Source: Hordeum vulgare subsp. vulgare (lineage: Eukaryota > Streptophyta > Magnoliopsida > Poales > Poaceae). Taken from it: a stretch of DNA of 64,000 nt. The notes beneath the pieces were generated by a model. It had not been told where the DNA came from. It made no database searches and saw only the letters and a list, made by a program, of their open reading frames with translations. Both the position numbers and the translations under genes were made by a program. The stretch spans positions 195,965,986 to 196,029,985 of the forward strand of contig NC_058522.1 of assembly GCF_904849725.1 (NCBI RefSeq), written 5' to 3'. Shown piece after piece: positions 21,118 to 32,400 of this stretch; the stretch's first letter is position 1, and each line of letters begins with the position of its first letter.

Positions 21118-22651
21118 TGATAGTTGTGATTTACGTTGGGTTTTTCATCGAGGAGGAGGGGATGATGTAGCACGGTATATATAAGTATTTACCTTAGTGA
21201 GAACCAAGGTTATCGAACCAATAGAAGGACCACACAACTCCCTTGTTCAGTGCCTACACACAAAAGAGCAAACACTTGCACCCAATGCGGGAAAGAGGGT
21301 TGTCAATCCCCTTGAACTCATTACTTAAAGGTGAATAACTAGTGTAGATGATAGTTGGATAAATATAAATTGAAAAATAAATAAAAAGTAAATAAATGCG
21401 GCAAGGAAATAATAGCGTTTGTAAACTTATAAGTGAATAGACCCATGGGACATAGTTTTCTCTCAAAGAAGGCACATGGTGTTTAAACCAATTACTTTTC
21501 GGTAATTGATAGAAAAGTGCATAGTTATGCAATATTTATTCATGTCAATTATTATGTGTATATAGGCATCACGTACATAAGAAAGTAGACCGACTCCTGC
21601 CTCCATCTACCACTATTACTCCACCCATCGGCCGCTATCCAGCATGTATCTAGTGTATTAAGTAAAACAGAGTAATACTTGGAGAATAATGACATGATGT
21701 AGGCAAATTAAACCCAATTTAAATGAATGAACCCCACCATTTCATCCTTAGTGACAGCAATACAAATACGTGTCATGTCCCATTCTGTCACTAGGATAGA
21801 GCAACACAATATAGAACCCACTATAATGTACCCCTCACAGTAAAGATAGATCAATCTAGTTGGCCAAACCAAATCAATATACCGGAGAGATTTATGAATC
21901 TTTAATAATCATGAAAATAGGAATTAAATAGTAATTCAGAGAAGACTCAAATCTTTATCATGAATAATCTGAGCATAAACCACAGTTCATTGGATCCCAA
22001 CAAATGCACTGCACAAAGTGAATACATCGAATAGATCATCACAAAGATACAACAAACTTTGTATTGAAGAATATAGAGAGATAGAGAGAGTCATCTAGAT
22101 ATTATCTATGGACCGGTAGGTGTGTGGTAGACTACTCACACATCACAATGGGATCAACCCCCGCACTCCTGTAGGGAACCAGAATAGGGCTCCTGATTGG
22201 CAGACGGTGAAACATGGACTTGAGGTGGAGGAAAAGTGTTTCGGGATCTCCCCTCGGTCTTTTAACATATTAGAAGTTATAGGTTAGTGAGGGACATTAG
22301 GAGACGGGGATGGGGGTGGCTACAAGCTCACAAGTCGCGACCACCCCCGTGGGCGTGCCTGTTGTCTTGTGGGGCCCTTGTGCAGCCTCGGGCCTTTGCC
22401 CAAAGCTTCTAGAACTTCTTTTGGTCCATAAAAAAATCATCAAAACATCTCTTAGCAATTGGACTTCATTTGGTACTATAAATATGAAAAGTAAAAAACA
22501 TGGAGAAAACAACAAATCGCACTTGGAACTATGTTAATAGGTTAGTGTTAAAAAATAATATAAATTAGCAAATAAATGCCCAAAAAGTATCCTACAATGA
22601 TAATATTATAGCATGGAATAGTAAAGAAATGTAGATATGTTGGAGACATAT
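21118..22651 (-). mobile_element. antisense solo LTR (family A) inserted inside another family A LTR
   Basis: A full LTR of 1534 bp in minus orientation, with its 3' edge at TGATAGTTGTGATT (21118) and its 5' start at 22651 (GTTGGAGACATATCA). The flanking pentamers GCCAA (21113-21117) and GCTAG (22652-22656) are each one change from GCCAG, the sequence family A has at this position, so they read as an aged target-site duplication. Internal landmarks match the other copies (GGACATAGTTTTCTC near 21445, CCACAGTTCATTGGATCCC near 21985). It has no internal region. Confidence 0.85.
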
Positions 22652-24365
22652 CAGCTAGTTCCTATTTTTTTGCATGTTTTTGGCTTTTGCCGAAAATCAA
22701 TATCAAGAAGAGCCCAAACACGATAAAACTTTTGCGAATTTTTTCTAGAAGATTTTAGGCCCATGACGATTCAGGAAGAGGATACACGTTGCACGAGGGA
22801 GCGACAAGCTCACGGGGTGATCCCTTAGGTGTAGGGCGTGCTCCATGAGCTTGCGGCCCCCTTATAAAGACCCTTACCTAATTCCACTTCTATAAATTTT
22901 GAAATATTCGGAAATCCTTAGAGATAAAGAAGAAACACTTTGTCCACGATCGCAAGTCCCTGTTCCATCGTGATCCCATCTGGAGACCTTTTCCGGTGTC
23001 CTTCCGGAGGGGGAACTGATCATGAAGGACGTCTAAATCAACCTTGCTACCTGGATCATGATGTGTGAGTGGTCCACTATGGACCTACATTTCCATAGAC
23101 AGTACCTAGATTACTTCTTCTATCTCGTTGGTCTTCAATACAAATTACACAACAATTCCCGCAGTCATCTATTCGATGTAATCCTGTTCTACATTTTGTT
23201 TGTTGGGATCTAATGAATTGTAGGTTTATGATCAGGCTATTCATTGAAAGTAATTGAGTGTCCTCTAAATTCTAGAAGCTAGTGAAATTGGAAAGCAATG
23301 ATGTTATACTTATAGGGTGTTAGGGCCATCACTTCTAGCGATAAAAGAAGTAAGATCAAATATGATTAAGTTATGAGCTCAACTCAATAGAATAGGACTC
23401 AGGAAATAAGTGCTAGTACTACTTTACGCCCACATCAGATATGAACCGAACTAACTCATGACGCTCCCAGTTCATGCACGGCATTTATTATTGTTTCTCA
23501 ATTTGGAGCATCGACTTAGAAGTATTCGTTGACCAAAGAAAAGGTAGAAGGGGGTCTTTGCCCCTCTACTGTGCATGACTATTATAGATTTGTATTTCTG
23601 TCTGGTCGATCCATTTTGTTTGGCAAACTAGATTGATTTATCTTCAGTTGGAGTGGTGCGTTGTAGTGGGTTTAAGCTTGCGGTGCTCTATATCCAAGTT
23701 ACCAAAGGGGACAGGACACGAATTTGTATTGTTGCTACTAAGGATACAACGATGGGGTCTGAATATTTTGAGTGTCTTATTTGTCTCCATAATGTCATCT
23801 TGATCCAAGCATAGAACTTAGTAACAAGAGAGGGAAGCATAGAAGCGCTCTTGAAGTGGAGTAATAGAAGTAGATGTAGGATTGTTTCGGTCTAACTTTT
23901 TATGGATGTGATGCCTATGTACACGTAATCATTGTCGTGAATAACATCTCATAACTATGCTCTATTCTGTCAATTGCCAAATGGTAATTTGTTTACCCAT
24001 TGTGTACTATGTTCGAGAGAGAAGCCTCTAGTGAAAACTATGCCCCCCGGGTCTACTTCAACATATTGCTAAAACCAAAAATACCTTTATGCACTTTATT
24101 TGATTTTTATTTACTTCTTATATTATATTATCTCTATATATCAGAACTAATCCTTGCAAGTAATGAATTCAAGGGGCATGACAACCCTCTTGCATGTGTT
24201 AGGTGCAAGTGTTTAGTTTTGCGTGTGTAGGTGCTGACGCGGGAGTTCGCGTGATTCTACTATTGGTTTAGTAACCTCGGTTGTCAATGAGGGAAATACT
24301 TATCTCTACTATACCTCTTTACCCCTCCTCTCCGTGGAAAAACCCAATGCAGTTTACAAGTAGTA
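22652..24365 (+). repeat. 5' LTR of the host Athila-type element, remainder
   Basis: Sense continuation of the LTR begun at 20981. It carries CCCCCTTATAAAGACCC near 22856-22872 (a TATA-like promoter element), TTTGTTGGGATCTAATGAAT near 23200, TCAAGGGGCATGACAACCC near 24169 and the LTR 3' edge ACAAGTAGTA at 24365, followed by a PBS-like sequence. Together with 20981-21117 it forms about 1850 bp of LTR. It is an inverted partner of the LTR at 21118-22651. Confidence 0.85.
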
Positions 24366-24374
24366 AGAAGAATT

Positions 24375-24393
24375 TGTAGGGCCTTTGCCGGTG
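24375..24393 (+). other. degenerate primer-binding site of the host Athila-type element
   Basis: TGTAGGGCCTTTGCCGGTGA lies just after the LTR and resembles the TGGCGCCGTTGCCGGGGA PBS region I know from Athila-lineage elements, with several substitutions. Confidence 0.55.
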
Positions 24394-24545
24394 AGACATC
24401 ATCAGATTTTCATCAGGTTCGTTCATACAAATTTTCCTCCACTTTTTATATTTTTTATTTTCTTTCTTGAAAATATGAAAATAATAATAATATTTATCTT
24501 TGCTAGTTTACTTGGTTTGCTTGTTAGTTTACTTGGTTTGTCGCT
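24394..24545 (+). other. leader of the host Athila-type element
   Basis: An AT-rich leader between PBS and the Gag ATG, with an imperfect duplication of GTTTACTTGGTTTG near 24505-24540. Confidence 0.5.
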
Positions 24546-24570
24546 ATGTGTCAAGAAAATAACAAACCAT
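24546..24570 (+). pseudogene. first codons of Athila-type gag, interrupted by a CACTA element
   Basis: ATG TGT CAA GAA AAT AAC AAA CCA: the Gag start MCQENNKP, eight codons after which a CACTA transposon begins. Reading resumes at 28363 with DNA typical of the Gag N-terminal spacer (rich in AAT, ACT and CCA codons). Confidence 0.65.
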
Positions 24571-24589
24571 CACTAAAGGAATCAACTTC

Positions 24590-25185
24590 TTTGCCGTCTG
24601 CCATCACAGACGGCAAAGACAAAATCCCGGACGGCAAAGACAAAACAGCAGACGGCAAAGATTCTCACGGCCGGCAAAATTTCTGTGTCAGCCTACAACA
24701 GCATAGGACCTTCTTTGCCGTCTGCCCCCCAAAGCGGACGGCAAAGCTCTTTGCCGTCAGCTTTCCTTAGGAGCAGTCGGCAAAGTGCTCGAGACGGCAG
24801 CCGACAAGCGTTGCCTCCGTTAGGGGTTAACGGAGGCTTTGCCGTCTGCCTCCCCCTCCATCTTTGCCGTCTGCCTCCCCCTCCATCTTTGTCGTCTGCC
24901 TACTCCTCCCCTCCCCCCTCCATCTTTGCCGTCTGCCTCCCCCTCCATCTTTGTCGTCTGCCTACTCCCTCCCTCCACCCTTTGTCGTCTGCCTCTCCCC
25001 CCTCCACTCTTTGCCGTCTGCCTCCTCCTCCCCCTCCTCTGTGCCCTCTTCTTTGCCGTCTGCCCACCCTAGAGGCTGACGGCAAAGAGACAATATAGAC
25101 ACCCCAGGATGCACAGTTGGGTGCCATGTGGCACCTTTGCCATCCGCCAGCTGATGGCACAGGTCTTTGCCATCAGCTGGCAGAC
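24590..25185. repeat. CACTA left subterminal repeat array
   Basis: About two dozen copies of CTTTGCCGTCTGCC or its complement GGCAGACGGCAAAG, partly arranged in longer CT-rich units such as CTCCCCCTCCATCTTTGCCG between 24840 and 24985. Confidence 0.85.
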
Positions 25186-25231
25186 GGCAAAGAGCCCATA
25201 TAGTACCTGTTTTTTTGTTTTATATTATTTC

Positions 25232-25232
<1 letters not shown>

Positions 25233-25286
<54 letters not shown>

Positions 25287-25288
25287 TT
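25233..25288 (+). repeat. (CA)n(TA)n microsatellite
   Basis: About 20 CA units followed by about 8 TA units within the CACTA element. Nearby CACATATA-type motifs (25305-25430) are degenerate outgrowths. Confidence 0.9.
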
Positions 25289-25639
25289 GACAGCACATTT
25301 ATATAATTCATCACACATATATGATATATAGTTCACCACACATATACTTGCCAACACACATATATAATTCACCACACATATATGATATACATATAAATCA
25401 ATGTACATCCCCATATATCCAAAGAACCAACATACAAAGTATTGCACTATTTATCCATATATACATATACATATAGTTCGACATTGTTCATCAACTCAAA
25501 TGAAAACTAGATGATATACATATAAAGTTCATCCATCGACATTGTTCAACTCCATGAATGCCAGCTTCCATGCATGTAGTATATCCAATCTGCAAAAAAT
25601 GTGAATAAGAAAGTCAGAAGAAGAACAAAATATGATGTT

Positions 25640-26475
25640 TTTCAGCTAATTATGTCATTTTTAGCGGAAAACAATCTAAGGATATAATATCCATGAGCTA
25701 ACCAAGGTTCTTATGCCATTTTGAGCTTATTATGGTATTTTGGAGCTAAATGGGCTAATTATGTCATTGTTGGGTTAATTAAAGCAAGGATAATATGAAA
25801 GAGGAGAAGAAAGTGGAGGAGGAGGAGAAGAAGAAGAAATCAAGAAGAAGGAGGAGAAGGAGGAGAAGGAGGAGGAGGAGAAGGACTAGAAGGTCCTTGG
25901 CCTTCTCCTCCTCCTCCTCCTTCTCCTTCTTCTCTTCTTCTTCTTCTTCTTCTTCTTCTTTCTTTTCATTTTGCCTATTTCTTGTCCTCTTCTCCTCTCG
26001 TTGGAGCTAAATTACCTAATTATGTATTTTTGGAGCTAAATGGGCTAATTATCCCATTTTAGAGGAAAACAAGCTAAGTATATAATATTCATGAGCTAAC
26101 CAAGGTCCTTATGCCATTTTGAGCTTATTATGGTATTTTGGAGCTAAATGGGCTAATTATGTCATTGTTGGGGAAATTAAACCAAGGATAATATGAAAGA
26201 GGAGAAGAAAGAGGAGGAGGAGGAGAAGAAGAAGAAATCAAGAAGGAGGAGAAGGAGGAGAAGGAGGAGGAGGAGAAGGACTAGAAGGTCCTTGGCCTTC
26301 TCCTCGTCCTCCTCCTCCTCCTTCTCCTCCTCCTCCTCTCCTCTTCTCCTCCTCCTCCTCCTCGCCTTTTCTCCTCCTCCTGCTCTCCTCCTCTTCTTCT
26401 TCTCATCCTCCTCCTCCTCCTCCTCTCCTCTTCTCTTCCTCCTCCTCCTCTCCTCTTCTTCTTCTTTCACGGGAA
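25640..26475. repeat. 398-bp tandem duplication with purine/pyrimidine hairpin cores
   Basis: The block starting TTTAGCGGAAAACAATCTAA (about 25658) recurs 398 bp further on (about 26056) with few changes. Each copy carries a purine-rich stretch of GGAGAA/GGAGGA units, then AAGGACTAGAAGGTCCTTGG, then a pyrimidine-rich stretch of the complementary units, so each copy is a long imperfect inverted repeat (about 25795-25975 and 26193-26468). The Arg/Lys/Glu- and Ser/Phe-rich ORFs in it are products of low complexity. Confidence 0.85.
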
Positions 26476-26668
26476 ATTTCGGCATGACATGTCCCAATTC
26501 GAAATATCACGTGTCCAAATCACATGTCCACATATGACATGTCCACTTCAAATATTTGGACTAGCCTATATGAAACTTCAAGAAAAATTTGCAACCTTAT
26601 AAGAATTAACCTAAGAACCTAATAAAAATTAACCGAAGTAAATTAACCTAAGTAACTTAACTAAATCT

Positions 26669-27567
26669 TTACCTAATAATAAAGAGGCCAGCGCTTCTGT
26701 CGGAAAACCGTCGTGGCTATTTTGCAAAAAAAAACCCTGCGTTTTGTGTATTTAACCCGCGGTCTATATAATAGTAAGTCAATCGAACCGTTATGTAGGA
26801 GATAAAAAAAACTCCCTATCCCATCTAGATAAGGAGGGGAGCCGGGGCTGCCCACGGGCGCGGCGACAAATAGGCGGGGATTCGGCGCGGGGAGCCGGCG
26901 CTGCCCATGGTCGCGGCTATAGCTAGGCGGGGAGCCGGCGCTGCCCTCAGGTACTACAGGAGGACCGCATGGAGTTGAAGGAGAAGAAAAATGAAGAGTC
27001 GATGGGATGGGTCAATGCATCAGGGTCTCCTCCCAATTGAGTGTGGTGTGCGCAGCGCGGTGGCGGACGGGTTGTACGCACGGAATGACGGTGGGGACGG
27101 ATCCAGGCGAGCAACGGTGGCGACTTGCAAGGCGTCAGGGTTCTAGAGGCAGCGCCATGGTTACTCGGGCGTGCTCCTAAAAGAAAACGAGCGAGAGAGA
27201 GAGAGAGAACTGGGAGGAAGGGGAGAAACGAGGGGAGGCACGACATGACGTTGTGCTCTGGTTGCTCTGGTGAACATAGAGAAACACAAACCATCAACTG
27301 GAAACAACTAAAACTAGCAACGGAGATGGATCTTACTAGGCAGGAACTTCTTTTCTTCTCAAAAGGAAAATGGAATAGAACCTGGAAATGTTGGATTCAT
27401 GTCTGCGTAGACTAATCCCACAAATCAAATGACAACACATAAAAAAAAGGCTAGGGAAATTGAGTGAGTCAATTCGTCAAATGCAGGGACCCCTTTGTTT
27501 TCTCTTTTCTAAAGGCAGGGCTAGGCAACAGCTTGATCAAAAGGGACTGACCTCCTTATTATAGCTC
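26669..27567. other. GC-rich insert in the CACTA element with short inverted ends
   Basis: The stretch begins CTAATAATAAAGAGGCC and ends GACCTCCTTATTATAG, so its ends are imperfect inverted repeats of about 14 bp. The interior is GC-rich, with three copies of a GGGGAGCCGG(C/G)GCTGCCC motif between 26835 and 26945 and a purine run GAGCGAGAGAGAGAGAG near 27190. I could not identify a protein product or a clean target-site duplication. It may be a separate small transposon or captured genic DNA. Confidence 0.4.
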
Positions 27568-27791
27568 ACTTGTGTATTACTCATAATTCATAATACTTTG
27601 ATATAAAAACCACGGTACTAAAACCGAGGGTATATTGGTATACGTTCCCTAAGGGTGATTGAGTATGGTTAAACTATAATTTTACTATAAGTTCCTTGGG
27701 GTTAATCCATCAGTGGAAAAATTGTCTATTGACTACTACACTTTTTTTCATAGTGGAAAAGAGATGAAAGGAGGGCCGGAGGACTTAAAAG

Positions 27792-28012
27792 GAGCTCCGG
27801 CGGCGGGTCGCGGGGAGGAGGGAGGAGGGAGGACGAGCTCCGGCGGCGGTGCAGGGAGAGAGTCGGGGGCGGTGGTGGAGCAGGGGCCCGATGGTGGAGG
27901 AGGGGGGCGCAGGGAGGAAGAGGGGCGAGCTCCGGCGGCGGGTCGCGGGGAGGCGGGAGGAGGGAGGACGAGCTCCGGTGGCAGTGCAGGGAGAGAGTCA
28001 CGGGCTATGGTG
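27792..28012 (+). repeat. GC-rich direct duplication, 135-bp period
   Basis: GAGCTCCGGCGGCGGGTCGC starts at 27792 and again at 27927, each followed by a further GACGAGCTCCGG and GTGCAGGGAGAGAGTC. It lies in the right subterminal part of the CACTA element. Confidence 0.8.
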
Positions 28013-28362
28013 AGCCGTTACGGGGGGGAGAGAGGGGGTGGGGTGGGGGTTGACGATGTTAGGTCTAGTGGGCGCTTTGCTGTCTGCCCCCGACGGCAAA
28101 GGGGTAACAGGATGACGGCAAAGAGGTGGACCGTTATGGGTTAGAGGGCGGTGTGGAGTGGGTTCTTTGCCATCTGCCTACATGTGCTTTGCCGTCAGCT
28201 GGCAGACGGCAAAGAGGCAGCAGATGGCAAAGACACTCTTTGCCATCAGCCTGCTCTTTGCCGTCAGGTTTTGGGTAGCTGATGGCAAAGAGTGTCTTTG
28301 CCATCACGCAACAGACGACAAAGAAGCAGTAGATGGCAAATTCTCTGATTCCAGTAGTGCAC

Positions 28363-29475
28363 TGACTTCTCAAATACTAATAATAATGATTTTATTAGTA
28401 CTCCAACACCACCCGACACTATTGTGGAGTTTTATGATAATAATATTGCATTGCTAAATCTTGTTATGAAAGAGCAATTTGTTGGAAGTCCTAATGAGGA
28501 TGGTGCTTCACATCTTAATACCTTTGTTAAATTATGTCATATATGAAAGAAAAAGTACATGGATAATGATGTGGTTAAAATGAAATTATTTCCTTTCTCA
28601 CTGAAAGGACATGGATAATGACGTGGATAACACTTAGTTTTCATCCTTGCCTCGTAATATATTGGAACATTGGACAATTGTAAGTATGCTTTTATTGCTA
28701 AGTATTTTCCTCCTACCAAGATTATTTCTCCCAGAAATCAAATTATGAATTTGAAACAACATGATAAAGAACATAGAATGAAATTGATGATTAGAAATTG
28801 TCACACTCATGGCATAAGATTATGGATGATAATACAAAATTTGTCACCACGACTAAACTTTGTGTCGAGAAACTTCTAGATTCTATTGCAGGTGGTACAT
28901 TCGTGGAAGTTACATTGGGATAAGCTACAAAACAACTGAACAATATCATGACAAATTATTCTCAATGCTATACTGAGCGAGCTCCATTTGATAAGAAGGT
29001 AAACTCTTCCGAAGAAATTGCTATGTCCAGTGATAAGATGGATGCTCTTATGAATATCGTTGCTAATAAAATGCTAATTTTGATCCTAGTGAGGTTCCAC
29101 TATCTACTTGTATTGAGCAAAATAATGATTCTATTGATGTGAATTTTGTCTCACAAAATGATTTCAACAGCAATGCTTATAGAGGAAATCCAAGAACGTA
29201 TCCGAGTAATTCCTCTAATAATTATGGTAATTCCTATGGAAATTGTTCTTCTAATAATAATAGGATACCCTATGATCTTAGGAACAAACTTAAACAATTT
29301 ATTAGATCTCAAAAGTAGAACAAAAAGTACATAAAGTTGATGATATGGCTAGAAACATGGATATGATTGCTCATGATGTGGATTCTCTTAAAAGTAATTA
29401 GTTTCACCTAAGCATGATATTAATGAGTCAATTAAATATATTCAGGTATCTATTAATTAAAGTAAGGAGAGTATC
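28363..29475 (+). pseudogene. Athila-type gag, continuation of the host element
   Basis: After the CACTA insertion the Gag region resumes. The Gag core is recognisable near 28575-28760: a KMKLFPFSL(K)-type block, a TLSFHPCLVIYWNIG-equivalent, and the KYFPP region. A glutamine/asparagine-rich tail with repeated AATAAT codons follows (28940-29320). A 25-bp stretch (ACATGGATAATGACGTGGATAA at about 28609, compare 28556) is duplicated, and many stops are present. It is cut at 29475 by the chromovirus insertion and continues at 43852. Confidence 0.7.
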
Positions 29476-32400
29476 TGTCACATCCCTAACCCTTAAGCAA
29501 GTTAGTCTTGTGCTCATGTCTTCTTTGCATTTGCATCTAAGAAGTTTCAACAAAAATAACAAAGTGGCAAAGGAAATCTCAAACTAGTTCAAATCAATGA
29601 ACCCAAAATGGCCTCAAGAAATATTCAAACTTTGAGATAAATCATGAAAGTAAATGAGCATTGGAGAAAACTATTTTCTTGACACCTTAAGCATTTTTAA
29701 ATTAATACAAAAGCCAGTGGTTTCAAACTTTAAATTTGAAATCAGAATCTATAAATTTCCAAAAATGTTGGAAACTTTGGAAATGGTTGGGAATGCTATA
29801 ACAATATTTCACGAGGTCTAAAATAGTTTTTACTTTTTGTTTTGGAGCTGAAATAAATAGCAAAACAATAGTTAGCAAAACAGAAAAAACAAAAACAGAA
29901 AAAAAATGGGAAACCCTTACCTGTCGCCTAATCCTGGCCCGGCCCATCCCTGGCTCGTCCCCTCCCTCGCGCCAGTAGGAGCAGGAGGTGGCCGCCGCCT
30001 CCTCCGGCGCGGCCACGCACCTGTGCGCCTGCCTGGCCGCCGCCTCGTGCTGGCAAGGCCGGGGATAAGCTCCCCGAGGCCTCCCCTATCCATTCCCCGC
30101 ATCGGCTCTCTCCCTCCTCCCAGATCTCTTCCTCCTCCTTGCTGCCGCCATTGGAGCCGAGCAAAGCTCGAGCTGCCCGTGCCCCTAGTCATAGGATCCC
30201 CTCCCAGAGCACGCTGTTAGCTCCGTCTCGTCGCCCTGGTCATCCCTGCAGAAGCCGAAGCCACCCCGAGCCCTGCAACGCCCGCGACGCCATCGTCTTC
30301 CACCTCTGCCGCCGGACCTCTCCCGTCGATTCGTCGCCCCCAGGCCTTCCCCGAGCCGTCTAAGCCCTGCTCTGCACTCCCCGTGAGCATGCGGTCGTTT
30401 CCCCTAAGTTTTTCCCGTCGATCCCCTCCTCTAGCTCTAGTTTCACTGGAGCCCGAAGAGGACCGCCGCTGCCGCTCGTCGCCGGTAGCCCTCCGATGAT
30501 CAGCTCGTCCTTCCGAGGGCACCAGCAGCTTCAGGTCGACGCGTAGATGCTGTAGCAGCTAAGAACCGAGCGTAGTTTCCTCTGAATCAAGGACCCCGAT
30601 GACGCCCGAGCCTTGGCCGCCGCCAAGCTCGTCGCCGGCGTCATCTCCGGCCAGATCAGCCCCGGCTAAGTGTAGAAATGAAGCTGCGGGAGATGTGCCG
30701 TTCCTCTGGTGCTCTGCGCGCAGCATTTGGCCCCCCGTGCGCCGTTTCTGAGCCCCTCCGCCGTGCTGGTGGTCGCCGGAGGCTCCCCGCCGGCGAGGAC
30801 GACCTCGCCGCCGGTGGATCTCGGCTGGCCTGAGCCACTGACTGGTGGGGCCAGCCTCTGGCAAGTTTAAAACTAATAAAAATAAATCAAATAAGTTAAT
30901 CAGTCACTGACATGTGGGTCCAGCAAGGTTAATCAGTTAATTAAGTTAATCTTAATCAAAAAAATTGACCAGAGAGACTGACCAGTGGGTCCCACTGGTC
31001 AGGTTTGACTTTCAACGGCCAGATGGACCTGCTGATGTCATGCTGATGCAATAAAAGTATTTCCAGTATAAAACTTATTCAGGAAATTGCTAAAACTTGT
31101 AAAAATCATAGAAATTAACCTGTAACTCCAATGAAAATAATTTATATATGAAAAAGTATCAGAAAAATTCAAGGATTCTGCATATGCTATTTTCAACTAT
31201 GTTTGAAAAAGTTACAGAACCCTAAATTGTGGAATAAGGAATAATGCAATTCTTATAATTACTTTTTAAAATGGAATTTGGAAAAATATTCAAATTTCAT
31301 TATGAATGCAATGATCACACACTGTCCTAGATACAAATCAGTACCATAACATGACATTTCATGCATGTTAACATCAGGTTGACCTGAGCATGAGGTCGAA
31401 TCAATTAAACCGGTATCCGATAATACCCGTTTGAATTGCTATTCGAGTGTGATTCTAATCAACTCTAACCTAATACATGTTGAAAATAATAACTTATCAC
31501 CTTGCATTCTCATGCCATGCTCATGCATCATTTTGAGTGCATATGATTGTTATTGAATGTTGCCATTCATTCGGTAGGCTCCGCACCCCCGGATTCCACC
31601 GAATATCCCTGTGACGGATTGTTCCTCCTCTGAGAAACAAGGCAAGCAACCCTTTTGATCATCCCGATAATTCCCATGCTCTTGCTCCTGCACTTATTTA
31701 TTGCATTAGGATCAAATGCTTCAACTGCTTTTGCCACGATAGTTGAACCCACTTCCTTTGCATGACCTAACCTTGTCACAGTAAATAGCCGAACCTTGCA
31801 ACCTAGCATACCTGGTAGTTGCTTGAGCTATGATGTGCCTTATCCTGCTATGCATGCTATGCTTAGAGTTGTGTATGGTCTGTCATCTGGGAGATGAACA
31901 GAATTGTGGAATGTGTTTGGTGAGCAAAGGTTGTGTGTTGAACTTGATTTGGTAAAGGTACCGGTGAAAGGCTGTGTAGGAGTACATGGCGGGTTGTTTC
32001 ATTGGAACCGTCCTTAGGAACTGAGTTCCGTGTATGTATTCCAAGACTAGTTACTACCACATGCTGGGCCCTGAAATATGACCCCGCTCGGCCTATTAAT
32101 CGCGTAGTACTCGGTCCAGGTGTTGCAAGTAGTTTCTGGTGTTTATAGTAATGCTGGAGGCCGTGCATGGTGCTGACCTGAGAGGTGGACCGTGATGCGG
32201 TAGGCAGTGGCACGGTGTACCAAGTGGCACCCGGATGGTGGGCTTGGGAACCCTGCGCAGATCGTTTGAGGCCGTAGCGGAAACCTCGGCCGGACTTCCG
32301 TACGGGTTACTCTCAGATAGGCGATAAACCTGGACTAGGTACTAGTGTGGTTAACGGTCGTGGCCGACTCCCTCGCTGGGCTTCCGCTTGAAGGTTGTCG

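Larger units (their letters stand above)
24571..28359 (+). mobile_element. non-autonomous CACTA (En/Spm-type) DNA transposon, about 3.8 kb
   Basis: The left end reads CACTAAAGGAATCAACTTCT and the right end, reversed, CACTACTGGAATCAGAGAAT: imperfect terminal inverted repeats starting with CACTA. Both ends carry many copies of CTTTGCCGTCTGCC in both orientations (24590-25185 and 28060-28345), the subterminal repeats that bind transposase in this superfamily. The flanking triplets are CAT (24568-24570) and CAC (28360-28362), a possible mutated 3-bp duplication. No transposase coding is visible, so movement would need a helper element. The interior holds microsatellites, a tandem duplication and a GC-rich patch. 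Orientation is arbitrary. Confidence 0.85.

Noticed and set aside
24685..25160. Overlapping Pro/Ser-rich ORFs
   Set aside because: They arise from the CACTA subterminal CTTTGCCGTCTGCC repeats in all frames.
25795..26537. Arg/Lys/Glu-rich and Ser/Phe-rich ORFs on both strands
   Set aside because: They are translations of GGAGAA/CTCCTC low-complexity tracts; both strands and several frames are open for the same reason.
29917..30864. ORFs of about 60-104 codons on both strands in the chromovirus LTR GC-rich block
   Set aside because: They overlap in many frames, and indels between the two LTR copies change the frames, so coding is unlikely.
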